Source: an uncultured Acidobacteriia bacterium (GTDB taxonomy: Bacteria; Acidobacteriota; Terriglobia; Bryobacterales; Bryobacteraceae). Taken from it: a stretch of DNA of 64,000 bases. The position numbers and the translations under genes are program-made. The notes under the pieces were generated by a model. It was not told the DNA's origin and did not search any database. It saw only the letters and a program-made list of their open reading frames with translations. Shown piece after piece: positions 25,070 through 33,373 of the stretch (position 1 is its first letter; each line of letters starts with the position of its first letter). The stretch covers positions 1 through 64,000 of the forward strand of contig CAIVPR010000126.1 of assembly GCA_903907865.1 (NCBI GenBank). Direction: 5' to 3'.

Positions 25070-25144
25070 TCAGAAAAAACGGGCCCGCGCGCTGGGATCA
25101 ATAATGTGGGAGAATCATATTCCGAAGACGGGGGCCGGAAGACA

Positions 25145-25534
25145 ATGCTGGCGGATCACAAGATGCTGAAACTCGGGCGCGTTTGGGCTGTTGCAGCGGC
25201 GGTCCTGCTGCTGGCCGCAGCTCCCGTGGTTTGGGCCGCAAGCAAGGGTTTCCGCACGGAACACCAGTTGGACGACCACTATGCCAAGTACGGCAAGGAT
25301 TTCGGCCACCCGACCAAGGCACAGTATCTGAAGATGGCGCAACAACTGCGCGACACCCGCCCAGGCAAGGATGTGCTGGCCAAGAAGCGGGCGGACGGCG
25401 GCGGAGCCAAGTTCGAGGTGCGGGTGAGGTGGTTTGTCTCGTTCGACGCCGACGGCACCATCCGGACATTTTTCGTGCCCAAAGACGGAATCAAGTACTT
25501 CGAGCGGTATGGCGAAGCGGCCCCGCCGGAGTAG
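25145..25534 (+). CDS. Secreted nuclease-toxin-like protein (BECR/CdiA-C-like domain), 129 aa
   Basis: GGAAG lies 5 nt before the ATG. The signal peptide spans about residues 1-31 (WAVAAAVLLLAAAPVVWAA). The mature domain of about 95 residues has the pattern HQLDDHYAKYGKDFG, then YLKMAQQL, a mid strand VRVRWFVSF and the C-terminal DGTIRTFFVPKDGIKYFE. This order, with DH-Y-x-KHG/YG and DGTIxTFF, recalls the CdiA-C/polymorphic-toxin domains of the barnase-EndoU-colicin E5/D-RelE superfamily, known as RNases. The gene is alone, with no large carrier protein and no adjacent immunity gene. The assignment is by pattern memory only. Confidence 0.55.
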   Translation: MLADHKMLKLGRVWAVAAAVLLLAAAPVVWAASKGFRTEHQLDDHYAKYGKDFGHPTKAQYLKMAQQLRDTRPGKDVLAKKRADGGGAKFEVRVRWFVSFDADGTIRTFFVPKDGIKYFERYGEAAPPE

Positions 25535-25550
25535 TCGGGCTCCTTCGTGA

Positions 25551-25556
25551 TACAGT
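25551..25556 (+). promoter_or_regulatory. -10 element TACAGT, leaderless promoter of ssb
   Basis: TACAGT (in TGATACAGT) is followed by 7 nt and the ATG at 25564. No Shine-Dalgarno is present. Confidence 0.45.
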
Positions 25557-25563
25557 TCGATTT

Positions 25564-26049
25564 ATGGCATCGCGCAGCGTCAACAAGGTTATCCTGATCG
25601 GGCATCTCGGCCGGGACGCGGAAACCAAATTCACTGCCGGGGGGGCGGCTGTTACCCGCTTCTCCGTGGCAACAAGCCGCCGCTGGAAGGACCAGCAGTC
25701 GGGCGAATGGAAGGAAGAGACGGACTGGTCGAACGTCACACTGTGGCGGCAGGAAAATGTCGCGCAGTACCTGACCAAGGGTAAGCAGATCTACGTGGAA
25801 GGCCGTCTGCAGACGCGCAGCTACGAGGACAAGGACGGCAAGAAGGTCTACGCGACCGAGGTTGTGGCCGACGACGTCATCTTGTTGAGCGGGCAGGGCG
25901 GCGGTCCCGGCGGTGGTGGCCGTGGCGGGGACGACGAGTATGCTCCGCGGGCGGTGTCGATGCCGCGGTCGGCGCAACGGCAGGCCCCGTCGGCCCCGGC
26001 GGGCGACGATTACGGGCAGGGGATCACCGAAGACGACATCCCGTTCTAA
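25564..26049 (+). CDS. ssb: Single-stranded DNA-binding protein
   Basis: 161 aa. The N-terminal OB fold (about 4-108) has the family motifs NKVILIGHLGRDAETKFT, VATSRRW, EETDWSNVTLW and YVEGRLQTRSY. A Gly-rich disordered linker follows. The acidic tip DDIPF at the C-terminus recruits replication and repair proteins. It forms a tetramer and coats single-stranded DNA. The gene is monocistronic and is not beside rpsF/rpsR as in many bacteria. Confidence 0.95.
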   Translation: MASRSVNKVILIGHLGRDAETKFTAGGAAVTRFSVATSRRWKDQQSGEWKEETDWSNVTLWRQENVAQYLTKGKQIYVEGRLQTRSYEDKDGKKVYATEVVADDVILLSGQGGGPGGGGRGGDDEYAPRAVSMPRSAQRQAPSAPAGDDYGQGITEDDIPF

Positions 26050-26080
26050 ACAGCTAGGGGACCGTGGGGCGAGTCGCCGG

Positions 26081-26983
26081 TCAATCCGACTCGGTGCCTC
26101 CCGCACGGTCCTTCCCATTGCCGGTCTTGCCCAAGTGCGAGGCGAGGCTGGCGATTGGCCGATCCCCGGCGAATCCACTGGCAAACGCGACGGCAAAGGC
26201 CGGCGGGATCCCCTTTGAAATCAAACTGCTTGCGATCACTCCGCTCAGGAATGCGGTAGCACCGAACAGCCCTGCCACTACGCCCCCGATCACGATCCGT
26301 GCGAACGTCGTCCACAAATTGGCGATGCTCTTCGGGGTTGCGGAGTTCACCCCCTTGGCCAGCGACTGGAGACCGCTGAAACTGGCTCCCATCGCACCTG
26401 AAACCCCGAACGCAAGCATTGCCGCCCAGTTCGGACTCGCCGCATTGAAGGTCACCCAGCGCCACACCCCAACCAAGACGGCGAACAGAATGACGTTTGC
26501 CCAACTCAACACGGCTAGAAAAAACCCGGTCATTTCGATGCGACGGTAGACGTTCTGATAGTATCCGTCCCTGATCTCTTCGGCCAATTGAAGCTGGCGC
26601 GACAAGGGAATCCCTCTACCGCCAATGGCAGCCTCCGCCTCCTTGTGCCTCCTGGGCGCATCGCGCTTCAGCTTCTCCAACTCCACGCGCAGGATTCCTT
26701 GCCTAACCTGGAGTTCTTCCTCGGATAGCGATGCCAACAACTCTCGCTGTGCCGCTTGGAGGTGTGCCCACGCCCCGTTGATGTCCGGGCCATAGGGCCC
26801 CCTCGACTGGTAGCACGACCGAATCCCTTCGAGATGCTTGTTGATCCGGACCCGCCATGGCTGCGAAGCGTAGACGTCAGCATCACCTAAGGTTGCCAAG
26901 AAGACGCCGAGCTCGCGGACGAGGTTGTCGTGGTTGGGACGCAGCCAAAACCGTAGCGGGGGCAGTTTCAGTTCCAGTTCCAT
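26081..26983 (-). CDS. Hypothetical membrane protein
   Basis: 300 aa. The N-terminal 150 residues are soluble and helical, with a coiled-coil-like segment (LSEEELQVRQGILRVELEKL). Three or four transmembrane segments follow (FFLAVLSWANVILFAVLVGV; WAAMLAFGVSGAMGASFSGL; IVIGGVVAGLFGATAFLSGV; AFAVAFASGFAGD). The Gly/Ala-rich membrane segments and terminal RPIASLA motif look like a small channel-like module. No family is recognised. A possible -10 (TATCCT) is 10 nt before the ATG. Confidence 0.6.
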   Translation of the reverse strand: MELELKLPPLRFWLRPNHDNLVRELGVFLATLGDADVYASQPWRVRINKHLEGIRSCYQSRGPYGPDINGAWAHLQAAQRELLASLSEEELQVRQGILRVELEKLKRDAPRRHKEAEAAIGGRGIPLSRQLQLAEEIRDGYYQNVYRRIEMTGFFLAVLSWANVILFAVLVGVWRWVTFNAASPNWAAMLAFGVSGAMGASFSGLQSLAKGVNSATPKSIANLWTTFARIVIGGVVAGLFGATAFLSGVIASSLISKGIPPAFAVAFASGFAGDRPIASLASHLGKTGNGKDRAGGTESD

Positions 26984-26993
26984 GTCTCAAGAC

Positions 26994-26999
26994 AGGATA
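26994..26999 (-). promoter_or_regulatory. -10 element TATCCT
   Basis: On the minus strand TATCCT (with TG before it) ends 10 nt before the ATG at 26983. No Shine-Dalgarno is seen. Confidence 0.35.
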
Positions 27000-27017
27000 C
27001 AGGATGGATGGCAACCC

Positions 27018-29261
27018 CTAAAACCGGAACTGGTAGCTGAGCTTGGCAAACACTTGGCGGCCCGTGGTGGTTGACGGGAGTCCAATGCGATTCACCACCG
27101 CCCCGTTCAGCGCCAAGTTCTCATGCGTGTCCGTGTAGCCGACATAGAACGCCGTCCCGGGGTGAATGAGGTAGGTCAGCAGCAGGTCCCCGGTGACGCG
27201 CTTCTGGCGGTCCAGATTGATCAGGGCAGGGTTCCGCAGCACCCCGTTGTAGTCCACAATCATCCGCAACGACAACTCCCGCGAGAACTGGTAGTTCAAG
27301 CGCGACCGCACCAAATGGTTCAGGAAGACGGCCTCCGGACGGGGGCCGTTCGTGTACAGGCGCGTCAGCTGGTAGATCTCGTCCAGCTTGAGGCGTGAGA
27401 CCGGACGGATGGTCACCGTCGTGTTCAACTCGCTGCCGTGTCCGAGGAATGACGGCAGCATGCCGGGCGTGTCGTAGTTGATGCGCGAGCCCTTGGAGAA
27501 ACCGCTGTCGAAGATGACCCGCTTGAAGCGCTCCGAGTGCAGGCCGATCCCTACGTCATTTCTAAGGAAGTTGGTGTTCGGGTAGCGCTCGAAGAGCCTC
27601 CCCGCGTACATGCCAACGAAGGTCGACCTGGCAAACTCGAAGTTCAGGCCCGGTTTGACCGCCCAGTCCTGCTGTGTGCCGCGGTGGTCGAAGTCTCCGT
27701 TCAGGTAGAGGTTGGGGCTCAAGGAAACCAGGACCTTGCTCTTCGGGCGGAAATGGTGCATGGCGAACTGCTGCAACTGGCGAATGTTGGTGCGCTGGAT
27801 GTATCCGAGGTCGGCGCGGAAGCCTTCGGAGCGGTCGGTGTAGTTGAGGTCGTAGTACCACTTGCGGCTGGACGCGTTGAGGTCGGCGTTGTATGCGTTA
27901 CCCCCGGAGTGGGTTCCGTCAGTGGCATCGGCCTCGCTGACCATGGCCTGGCCCTTGAAAGTCCAGTTCTGGTTTAGCTTGAGCCTTGTATCGACGGCTC
28001 CCACGCGGTTCGAATTGCCGCCAAATTCACGGTCGCTGGCGAAGAAGCCGATGCTGGACTGGGTCGCGAACTCCCGCTGGACGCGCGCTATGCCGATGTA
28101 AGTGCGCTTGCCGAAGTCGGCGATCGCAGGGTTGGCCACTGCGCCGGGCGAACGGTCGTCCATGCCGAGGACGCCCAGGCTCCGGCGCCCGATCTTGCCC
28201 GTTAGGCGGGCACCGAACTCAGGGTCGACGATGCGGCGCGAGAAGAAGAGGTTTTCGGGCGTCGAGAAGAATGCGCTGTTCTCAAGGAAGAACGGGCGTT
28301 TCTCGGGGAACTGGACCTCGTAGCGCTGGTTGACGGTCACCTGCGGGTCGTCGGATTCCACTTGGCTGAAGTCCGGATTGACGGCGCTATCGAGGGTAAG
28401 GGAGTCGCGGATCACGGCCTTCGCGTCGAAACCGGCGCGGATGTCGGTCCTACCGCGGAAACTTGGCAGACCGTAGGCAGGGTTGTCGAGGAAATGCGAG
28501 CGTCCGAAAGCGCCGTAGGGCGTGATCCTCACGTTGCGACCCGGCGAGATATCGTTGAGGCCGTCCATATTGCCCAACTGCTGGACGAAGCCGGACACTT
28601 TCTGGGTGACGAAAGGCCAGAATGAGGACTCGTTGTTTTCGGGGATGAAACGGCCGAGTCCCAGCCCCCACGTCTGCATGTCGGCGGACTTGAAGCGCAG
28701 GCTTTTGAAAGGGATGGCGAGGGAGACGACGAAGCCTTCCGGGGTAGTCCGACCGTCGGAATACCAGAGGGTGTCGAAGCTGAAATCGTCGTTCTGGCCT
28801 TCGCTTTCGATGGCGTCGGCCTGGATCCCGAAGGGATTGACGAAGAATTCGTAGGCGCGTTGGCGGTCGTGCCAGGTGTCGAGGACGAGGACGACGAAGT
28901 CGTCGTTGAGGATGTCCTCGCGTTTGGAGAAGCTGGCGCGGGTGTGGCCCGTCGGGGACTCACAGACGAACACGGCGTAGATGTTCTGGGCGTCGTAGCC
29001 GAGCCAGGCGGTCGTTTTACGGCTGACCGGGGTAACGTCGCCGGGATTGCGTTGGCGGAAATCGTCGACGCGCTTCATGTCCGCACGGGAATTGCCGTTG
29101 AAGAATTCGGTGAGCAGCGGTTTGCGGTCGATGCTGGGGATTCGGAGCTCTTTTATCTGCACCGTCGGCGTCGCGGGTGGCAGGTTCTGGCCCTGGGCCG
29201 CCACAGTGAGGCTGGCCAGATACAGGGCCACGGTGGAGGAACGTGTTGAAACGCAACGCAT
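27018..29261 (-). CDS. DUF5916-family outer-membrane protein with CBM9-like N-terminus
   Basis: 747 aa. The signal peptide is at residues 1-24 (VALYLASLTVAAQG). A carbohydrate-binding family 9-like beta-sandwich follows (about 35-225: AWLGYDAQNIYAVFVCES, EDILNDDFVVLVLDTWHD, FVVSLAIPFKSLRF). From about 235 the DUF5916 region begins (NPDFSQVESDDPQVTVNQRY, FPEKRPFFLENSAFF), continuing as alternating-pattern strands typical of a beta-barrel and ending in the aromatic FAKLSYQFRF. Such proteins are probably outer-membrane binding or transport factors; no enzyme activity is established. Confidence 0.85.
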   Translation of the reverse strand: MRCVSTRSSTVALYLASLTVAAQGQNLPPATPTVQIKELRIPSIDRKPLLTEFFNGNSRADMKRVDDFRQRNPGDVTPVSRKTTAWLGYDAQNIYAVFVCESPTGHTRASFSKREDILNDDFVVLVLDTWHDRQRAYEFFVNPFGIQADAIESEGQNDDFSFDTLWYSDGRTTPEGFVVSLAIPFKSLRFKSADMQTWGLGLGRFIPENNESSFWPFVTQKVSGFVQQLGNMDGLNDISPGRNVRITPYGAFGRSHFLDNPAYGLPSFRGRTDIRAGFDAKAVIRDSLTLDSAVNPDFSQVESDDPQVTVNQRYEVQFPEKRPFFLENSAFFSTPENLFFSRRIVDPEFGARLTGKIGRRSLGVLGMDDRSPGAVANPAIADFGKRTYIGIARVQREFATQSSIGFFASDREFGGNSNRVGAVDTRLKLNQNWTFKGQAMVSEADATDGTHSGGNAYNADLNASSRKWYYDLNYTDRSEGFRADLGYIQRTNIRQLQQFAMHHFRPKSKVLVSLSPNLYLNGDFDHRGTQQDWAVKPGLNFEFARSTFVGMYAGRLFERYPNTNFLRNDVGIGLHSERFKRVIFDSGFSKGSRINYDTPGMLPSFLGHGSELNTTVTIRPVSRLKLDEIYQLTRLYTNGPRPEAVFLNHLVRSRLNYQFSRELSLRMIVDYNGVLRNPALINLDRQKRVTGDLLLTYLIHPGTAFYVGYTDTHENLALNGAVVNRIGLPSTTTGRQVFAKLSYQFRF

Positions 29262-29325
29262 TTGTCTGAGGTTGGACGCTCAGAATGCAGATTTGTTGCC
29301 AGGCAGGATCGCCCGAAGGCGTGGA

Positions 29326-30687
29326 CTAAACCTTCGGGTCGATGATAAACGTCGGAGCGATGCCGGACGACGGCGAGTAGTTTCCCACCCCAGCGGCCGA
29401 AACATAGCTGGAGCACCCTTCCACCTTGCCAAGGAAGGCCTGTGGTTGGACGTCCACCTGCATTTCCTTGAACTCGAGATGCCCGTAGGTCATTAGCGGG
29501 AAGACGGTGCGGATCGGCTTGACGTGCTCCTGCACCACATACGGTGCACGCTGCGCCTCGCGGATGGCGCGCGCCCAGGAACCCTCGTCGTGCTCGAAGC
29601 CGACGAAGCTGTGGAGGTCGGAGTACTCGTCGTTCGGGCTCAGAACCAGCTTTTCGCGATTTTCCTTGATGAAATCGAGGAGATCAACGACACTGCCGTC
29701 CTTGTAAGTTACCTTGCCAGCCTTCACAACGCGGGTCCAAGGCAGATGCTCCTTGATGGCCTTGCGTTCGTTGGCAGGGTAGGTCGCGGTCAGATGGTCT
29801 TCGGTCAAGAGGGCGAACATCGCCTTCTTGTGGGAAAGTTCGGACCGGAAGCTATTGACGACACACACGCGGCGGTCGCGGTAGGCCTGCAGCAGCGGGT
29901 GCGACAGGTTGAAGCGGAGCAGGAACTCCATGACGGAGACGCGGCGGTAGATCAGGTCGATGTCGAACCCGTTGGCGCGCAGGACGCCGTTCTTGTACTC
30001 CAGCTGCTCGGGCGAGACCAGTTCGGTCGGGTAGCCGGCGGCGCGGAAATATTCGCGGAAGATTTCGTACTCGCTGCGGCCCGTGGCGCTGCGGAATTCG
30101 AGGATGGCGATGTTGGGCTTTTTGGTGCCGTCTCCACCCGAAAACTGGTTGTAAGCTTTCAGGAGGGCGGTCAGGAACGGCTGCTTGCCACCGACCGGGG
30201 TCAGGTTGTAGCGGCGGCGGAACTCCTGCACCGGGGGGCAATCGAAGAACAGGTCCGAGAGCCCTTCGGAGTACGCGGCTCCCGTCAAAGCGTCCGCGTT
30301 ATACTTCATTACATGCAGGGACCCGTTGTGGATCTGCAGGTCGAGTTGGGCTGAAACCTCGGAAAGTTCGTAGCCGGGCTCAATCGCGGCCAGCATTTTC
30401 TCCGCAGGAAGCAACTGCATGTGGGACAGCAATGGCGGGGATGCCAGCGCTTGGCGCAGCATCCGTTCAACAGCGGAAACTAGTGCCTCACCGGTCTTCA
30501 CCAGGTTGTCGTACTGCTTCTGGGTTACAAAGTTTGGCCTGAGGAAGGGACAAAGTAGGCGTCCGCCTGCCGATAGCTGGCGCGCCTCCATCTCTTCTTG
30601 CAGGTTCTTGACCCACCGCAGGTCGCGGTACGGTTCGGATTCCAAGATCCGATGGTACCGGCTGATCGCCTCGTCCAACTGCGTCAT
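29326..30687 (-). CDS. Circularly permuted ATP-grasp-like protein
   Basis: 453 aa. Recognisable motifs are IDLIYRRVSVMEFL, CVVNSFRSELSHKKAMFALL, the nucleotide/metal loop VLSPNDEYSDLHSFVG and YVVQEHVKP. The order and content are those of circularly permuted ATP-grasp proteins (the group related to COG2308 and glutathionylspermidine-synthase-like enzymes), which join a carboxylate to an amine at ATP cost. An N-terminal helical domain (1-130) precedes. No signal peptide is present. The product is unknown. The C-terminal part has a GVGNYSPSSGIAPTF segment. It stands between two exported-protein genes on the same strand, with no obvious partner. Confidence 0.65.
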   Translation of the reverse strand: MTQLDEAISRYHRILESEPYRDLRWVKNLQEEMEARQLSAGGRLLCPFLRPNFVTQKQYDNLVKTGEALVSAVERMLRQALASPPLLSHMQLLPAEKMLAAIEPGYELSEVSAQLDLQIHNGSLHVMKYNADALTGAAYSEGLSDLFFDCPPVQEFRRRYNLTPVGGKQPFLTALLKAYNQFSGGDGTKKPNIAILEFRSATGRSEYEIFREYFRAAGYPTELVSPEQLEYKNGVLRANGFDIDLIYRRVSVMEFLLRFNLSHPLLQAYRDRRVCVVNSFRSELSHKKAMFALLTEDHLTATYPANERKAIKEHLPWTRVVKAGKVTYKDGSVVDLLDFIKENREKLVLSPNDEYSDLHSFVGFEHDEGSWARAIREAQRAPYVVQEHVKPIRTVFPLMTYGHLEFKEMQVDVQPQAFLGKVEGCSSYVSAAGVGNYSPSSGIAPTFIIDPKV

Positions 30688-30879
30688 TTTTTCAGGGGTG
30701 CCGTTCTTCTAGGAAGTATGGCACAAAAAATGGCCCCTGTCTCTAGCCGCGACCCAAAAGAATCTGCAACCTTCTGATAACAAGCCAAATTGAGTTCTTG
30801 CGCTTTGCGGCGCAGCGTGTCACTTTTACCACGGTGCAGGCCAAGGCCGGGGATGTCGGGGTAGGCGGGCCGTCCGCGC

Positions 30880-32493
30880 CTATGGCTTCCGAATCAATTT
30901 GTCGAACAGGGAAATCCCGAGGTTCTGCGGCGAGGGTACGTATTCCATCACCGCGCCCTGCTTCTTGAGGCCGTCCACCAGCTTTGTCACGGGGATTTCC
31001 TGCACGGAGGTCCCGCCGCCAATCGCCAGTTTGGCCGCCAGCCCGGCCGCCTGGCCGAGGATCATGTACTGCGGTTCCATCCGCACCGACGAATACGCCA
31101 CGTGGCTGGCGGAAAACGCTACCGGGACGAGTACATTCGTCGCCTCCGCCCGCTTCGGCAGCATGATCCGGTACGGGATTTGGTAAGGTTTCACGCCCAC
31201 CTGCATGTCGCCCTCATTGCGGGCGAAGCCTTTTTCGTCCACGATCCGCTCGACATTGTGCGAATCACTGTTGTAGGAGCCCATGCCGATGGGGTCCGCC
31301 TTGGTCAGGTCTGTCTGCAGGTCCTTCTGGATCATGACGTACTCACCAACCATGCGGCGGGATTCGCGGACGTAGAGCTGGTTGGGCCAGTTGCCGGTGT
31401 CGCGGAACTCGTCCTTGCAGAGGCCCCAAAGGTTCATTTCGCGCTGGAGCGCCTCGGGAACACGGGGGTCGGTCGCGAGGAAGTAGAACAGGCCCTGCTG
31501 GTAGGCTTGGTGCTCTTTCCAGATTTCGGCGCGGCGGGCGTAGGTGGCGTCGGGGTAGTCCCAACTACCGCCAATGAAGTCGGTCGAGAAGGCACCCTGG
31601 TTGTTCACGTCGGCCTTGCCATTCGGGATGCGGTCGACTTTGAGCACGGAGTTTAGAATCGGCGCCTTACCCTCCTTGGCGACGCGGGCGGCGAGCAGGC
31701 GGGCGAAGAGCGTGTAACGGGCGGGATCGTACCCTGCCGGCTTCGCGAAGGGGACACGGTTTTCGGGAACTTCGCTGAAGCACATCCGGTAGTTGTACGA
31801 TTGGACGGCCTTGTCGGCAGTGCCAGGAGCGGGGAGTTTGCGGGTCGAAATCTCGGGCAGCAGTTTGTCTTCCGAGGCGGGGATGTCGACCAGGAATTGG
31901 TGCAGCGGCGTGCGGTCGCGAACGCCCGCCAGCGTTTCACCATATTGGGCGCTACCCTCGCGGCCGAACGTGTACGTGATTCCCGAGCGGGCCATCAGAT
32001 CGCCCTCGTAGCTGGAATCGATGAAGACTTTGGCGGTGAAGGTGTCGCCAGATTCGACGGTGATCTCCGATACGATGGTGCCGGACTTGCGCGCACCGTC
32101 GCGTTCCCGGATGCGGGTGTGTTCGAACAACTCCACGCCGGACTCGCGGAGCATTTCCCGGAAGATGTCTTCCGCGACATGGGGCTCGTGCATCCAGCCG
32201 ATGGGCTGGCCGTAACGCGGCAGTCCGTAGTGCTTGCCGACGCGGAGGTAGAACTCGAGCGCATAGCCGCCGATGACCTCTTTCTTGCCGAAGTCGGTCC
32301 AGCCGAGGCCGCCGGAAACCATGCCGCCGACGTGCTGGCCGGGTTCGAGCAGCGCGGTTTTCAGGCCCTCGCGGGCGGCGGACACGGCTGCGACCACACC
32401 GCCGGCGGTTCCGCCGTAGACAACCACATCAAAACTGTGGGGGGCGGCGGGAGCGAGGGTGGAGCAGGCAAGGGCGAGAATCAGGGCTCTCAT
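30880..32493 (-). CDS. Exported FAD-dependent oxidoreductase
   Basis: 537 aa. The signal peptide is [18 protein letters not shown]. The dinucleotide-binding motif follows at once ([20 protein letters not shown], a GGTAGG variant of GxGxxG), then [17 protein letters not shown]. This is the PF12831 FAD_oxidored family, common as exported enzymes in Acidobacteriota and Planctomycetota and of largely unknown substrate. The C-terminal end has [20 protein letters not shown]. It is divergent from thiG, with two candidate promoters in the 61-nt gap. Confidence 0.85.
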   Translation of the reverse strand: MRALILALACSTLAPAAPHSFDVVVYGGTAGGVVAAVSAAREGLKTALLEPGQHVGGMVSGGLGWTDFGKKEVIGGYALEFYLRVGKHYGLPRYGQPIGWMHEPHVAEDIFREMLRESGVELFEHTRIRERDGARKSGTIVSEITVESGDTFTAKVFIDSSYEGDLMARSGITYTFGREGSAQYGETLAGVRDRTPLHQFLVDIPASEDKLLPEISTRKLPAPGTADKAVQSYNYRMCFSEVPENRVPFAKPAGYDPARYTLFARLLAARVAKEGKAPILNSVLKVDRIPNGKADVNNQGAFSTDFIGGSWDYPDATYARRAEIWKEHQAYQQGLFYFLATDPRVPEALQREMNLWGLCKDEFRDTGNWPNQLYVRESRRMVGEYVMIQKDLQTDLTKADPIGMGSYNSDSHNVERIVDEKGFARNEGDMQVGVKPYQIPYRIMLPKRAEATNVLVPVAFSASHVAYSSVRMEPQYMILGQAAGLAAKLAIGGGTSVQEIPVTKLVDGLKKQGAVMEYVPSPQNLGISLFDKLIRKP

Positions 32494-32502
32494 GAAGTTC
32501 AG

Positions 32503-32508
32503 AGTCTA
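32503..32508 (-). promoter_or_regulatory. -10 element TAGACT with extended TG
   Basis: On the minus strand TGGTAGACT ends 9 nt before the ATG at 32493, an extended -10 form. Confidence 0.45.
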
Positions 32509-32542
32509 CCAAAGTCCACCCGATCTATACCGGCATGGGCGA

Positions 32543-32548
32543 TACGCT
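32543..32548 (+). promoter_or_regulatory. -10 element TACGCT, leaderless promoter of thiG
   Basis: TACGCT (in GATACGCT) is followed by 6 nt and the ATG at 32555. No Shine-Dalgarno is present. Confidence 0.5.
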
Positions 32549-32554
32549 AGAAGC

Positions 32555-33328
32555 ATGCCCCTAGTCATTGCGGGCCGCACGTTCCAATCGCGGCTTCTGA
32601 TCGGCACCGGAAAGTACCGGTCCTTCGAGGAGATGGCGCGCTGCCATGTCGCCAGCGGTGCCGAGGTCGTCACACTGGCCGTCCGGCGCGTGAACCTGAC
32701 GGACCGCACCAAGGAGTCCTTGATCGATTACATCGACCGCTCCAAGCTGTTCATCCTCCCCAACACGGCTGGCTGCTACACCGCCGACGACGCCATCCGG
32801 ACGGCGCGCCTCGGTCGCGAAGTTGGCCTGTCGAACTGGGTGAAGCTGGAAGTCATCGGAGACGAGAAGACGCTTTTCCCCGACAACGTCGGGCTGGTGG
32901 AAGCCACGCGCGTGCTGGCGAAGGAGGGCTTCATCGTCCTCCCCTACACCAATGACGACATTGTGAACGCCCGTCGGCTGATCGACGCCGGTGCCGCCGC
33001 CGTGATGCCGCTCGCCGCGCCGATCGGCTCCGGCTTGGGCATCCAGAACCTGACCAACCTCCGCATCATGCGCGAAATGATCACGGAAGTGCCGCTGATC
33101 GTCGATGCCGGCGTGGGCACGGCCTCGGACGCCGCCATCGCGATGGAGCTCGGGGCGGACGGCATCCTCATGAATACCGCGGTCGCGTCTGCGGGGGACC
33201 CGGTAAAGATGGCCCTCGCGATGAAGCTGGCGGTGGAGGCCGGGCGACTGGCGTACGAGTCGGGTCGCATGGAAAAACGCCTCTATGCGAGCGCGAGCAG
33301 TCCGCTCAGCGGCGTAATCAGCTCGTAG
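32555..33328 (+). CDS. thiG: Thiazole synthase ThiG
   Basis: 257 aa, full length. The TIM barrel has the signature [39 protein letters not shown] and the Schiff-base Lys97 in [18 protein letters not shown]. The C-terminal phosphate-binding loops [18 protein letters not shown] and GILMNTAVA are intact. ThiG makes the thiazole phosphate of thiamin from deoxyxylulose phosphate, dehydroglycine and ThiS-thiocarboxylate. No thiS, thiF, thiE or thiO-like gene is adjacent. The start is set by the TACGCT element 6 nt upstream. Confidence 0.95.
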   Translation: MPLVIAGRTFQSRLLIGTGKYRSFEEMARCHVASGAEVVTLAVRRVNLTDRTKESLIDYIDRSKLFILPNTAGCYTADDAIRTARLGREVGLSNWVKLEVIGDEKTLFPDNVGLVEATRVLAKEGFIVLPYTNDDIVNARRLIDAGAAAVMPLAAPIGSGLGIQNLTNLRIMREMITEVPLIVDAGVGTASDAAIAMELGADGILMNTAVASAGDPVKMALAMKLAVEAGRLAYESGRMEKRLYASASSPLSGVISS

Positions 33329-33362
33329 CCGGGCCGGTCGGAATCGCCAGAGAGGGGATTGG

Positions 33363-33368
33363 TACCAT
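33363..33368 (+). promoter_or_regulatory. -10 element TACCAT, leaderless promoter of the M20 peptidase
   Basis: TACCAT ends 5 nt before the ATG at 33374. A GAGAGGGG about 15 nt upstream is too far away to serve as a ribosome binding site. Confidence 0.4.
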
Positions 33369-33373
33369 GCCTC

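Noticed and set aside
23950-25104. Long forward ORF (384 codons) opposite the surA-like gene
   Set aside because: High-GC antisense shadow; composition is Leu/Gly/Val/Asp-biased and the surA-like reading on the other strand has clear domains.
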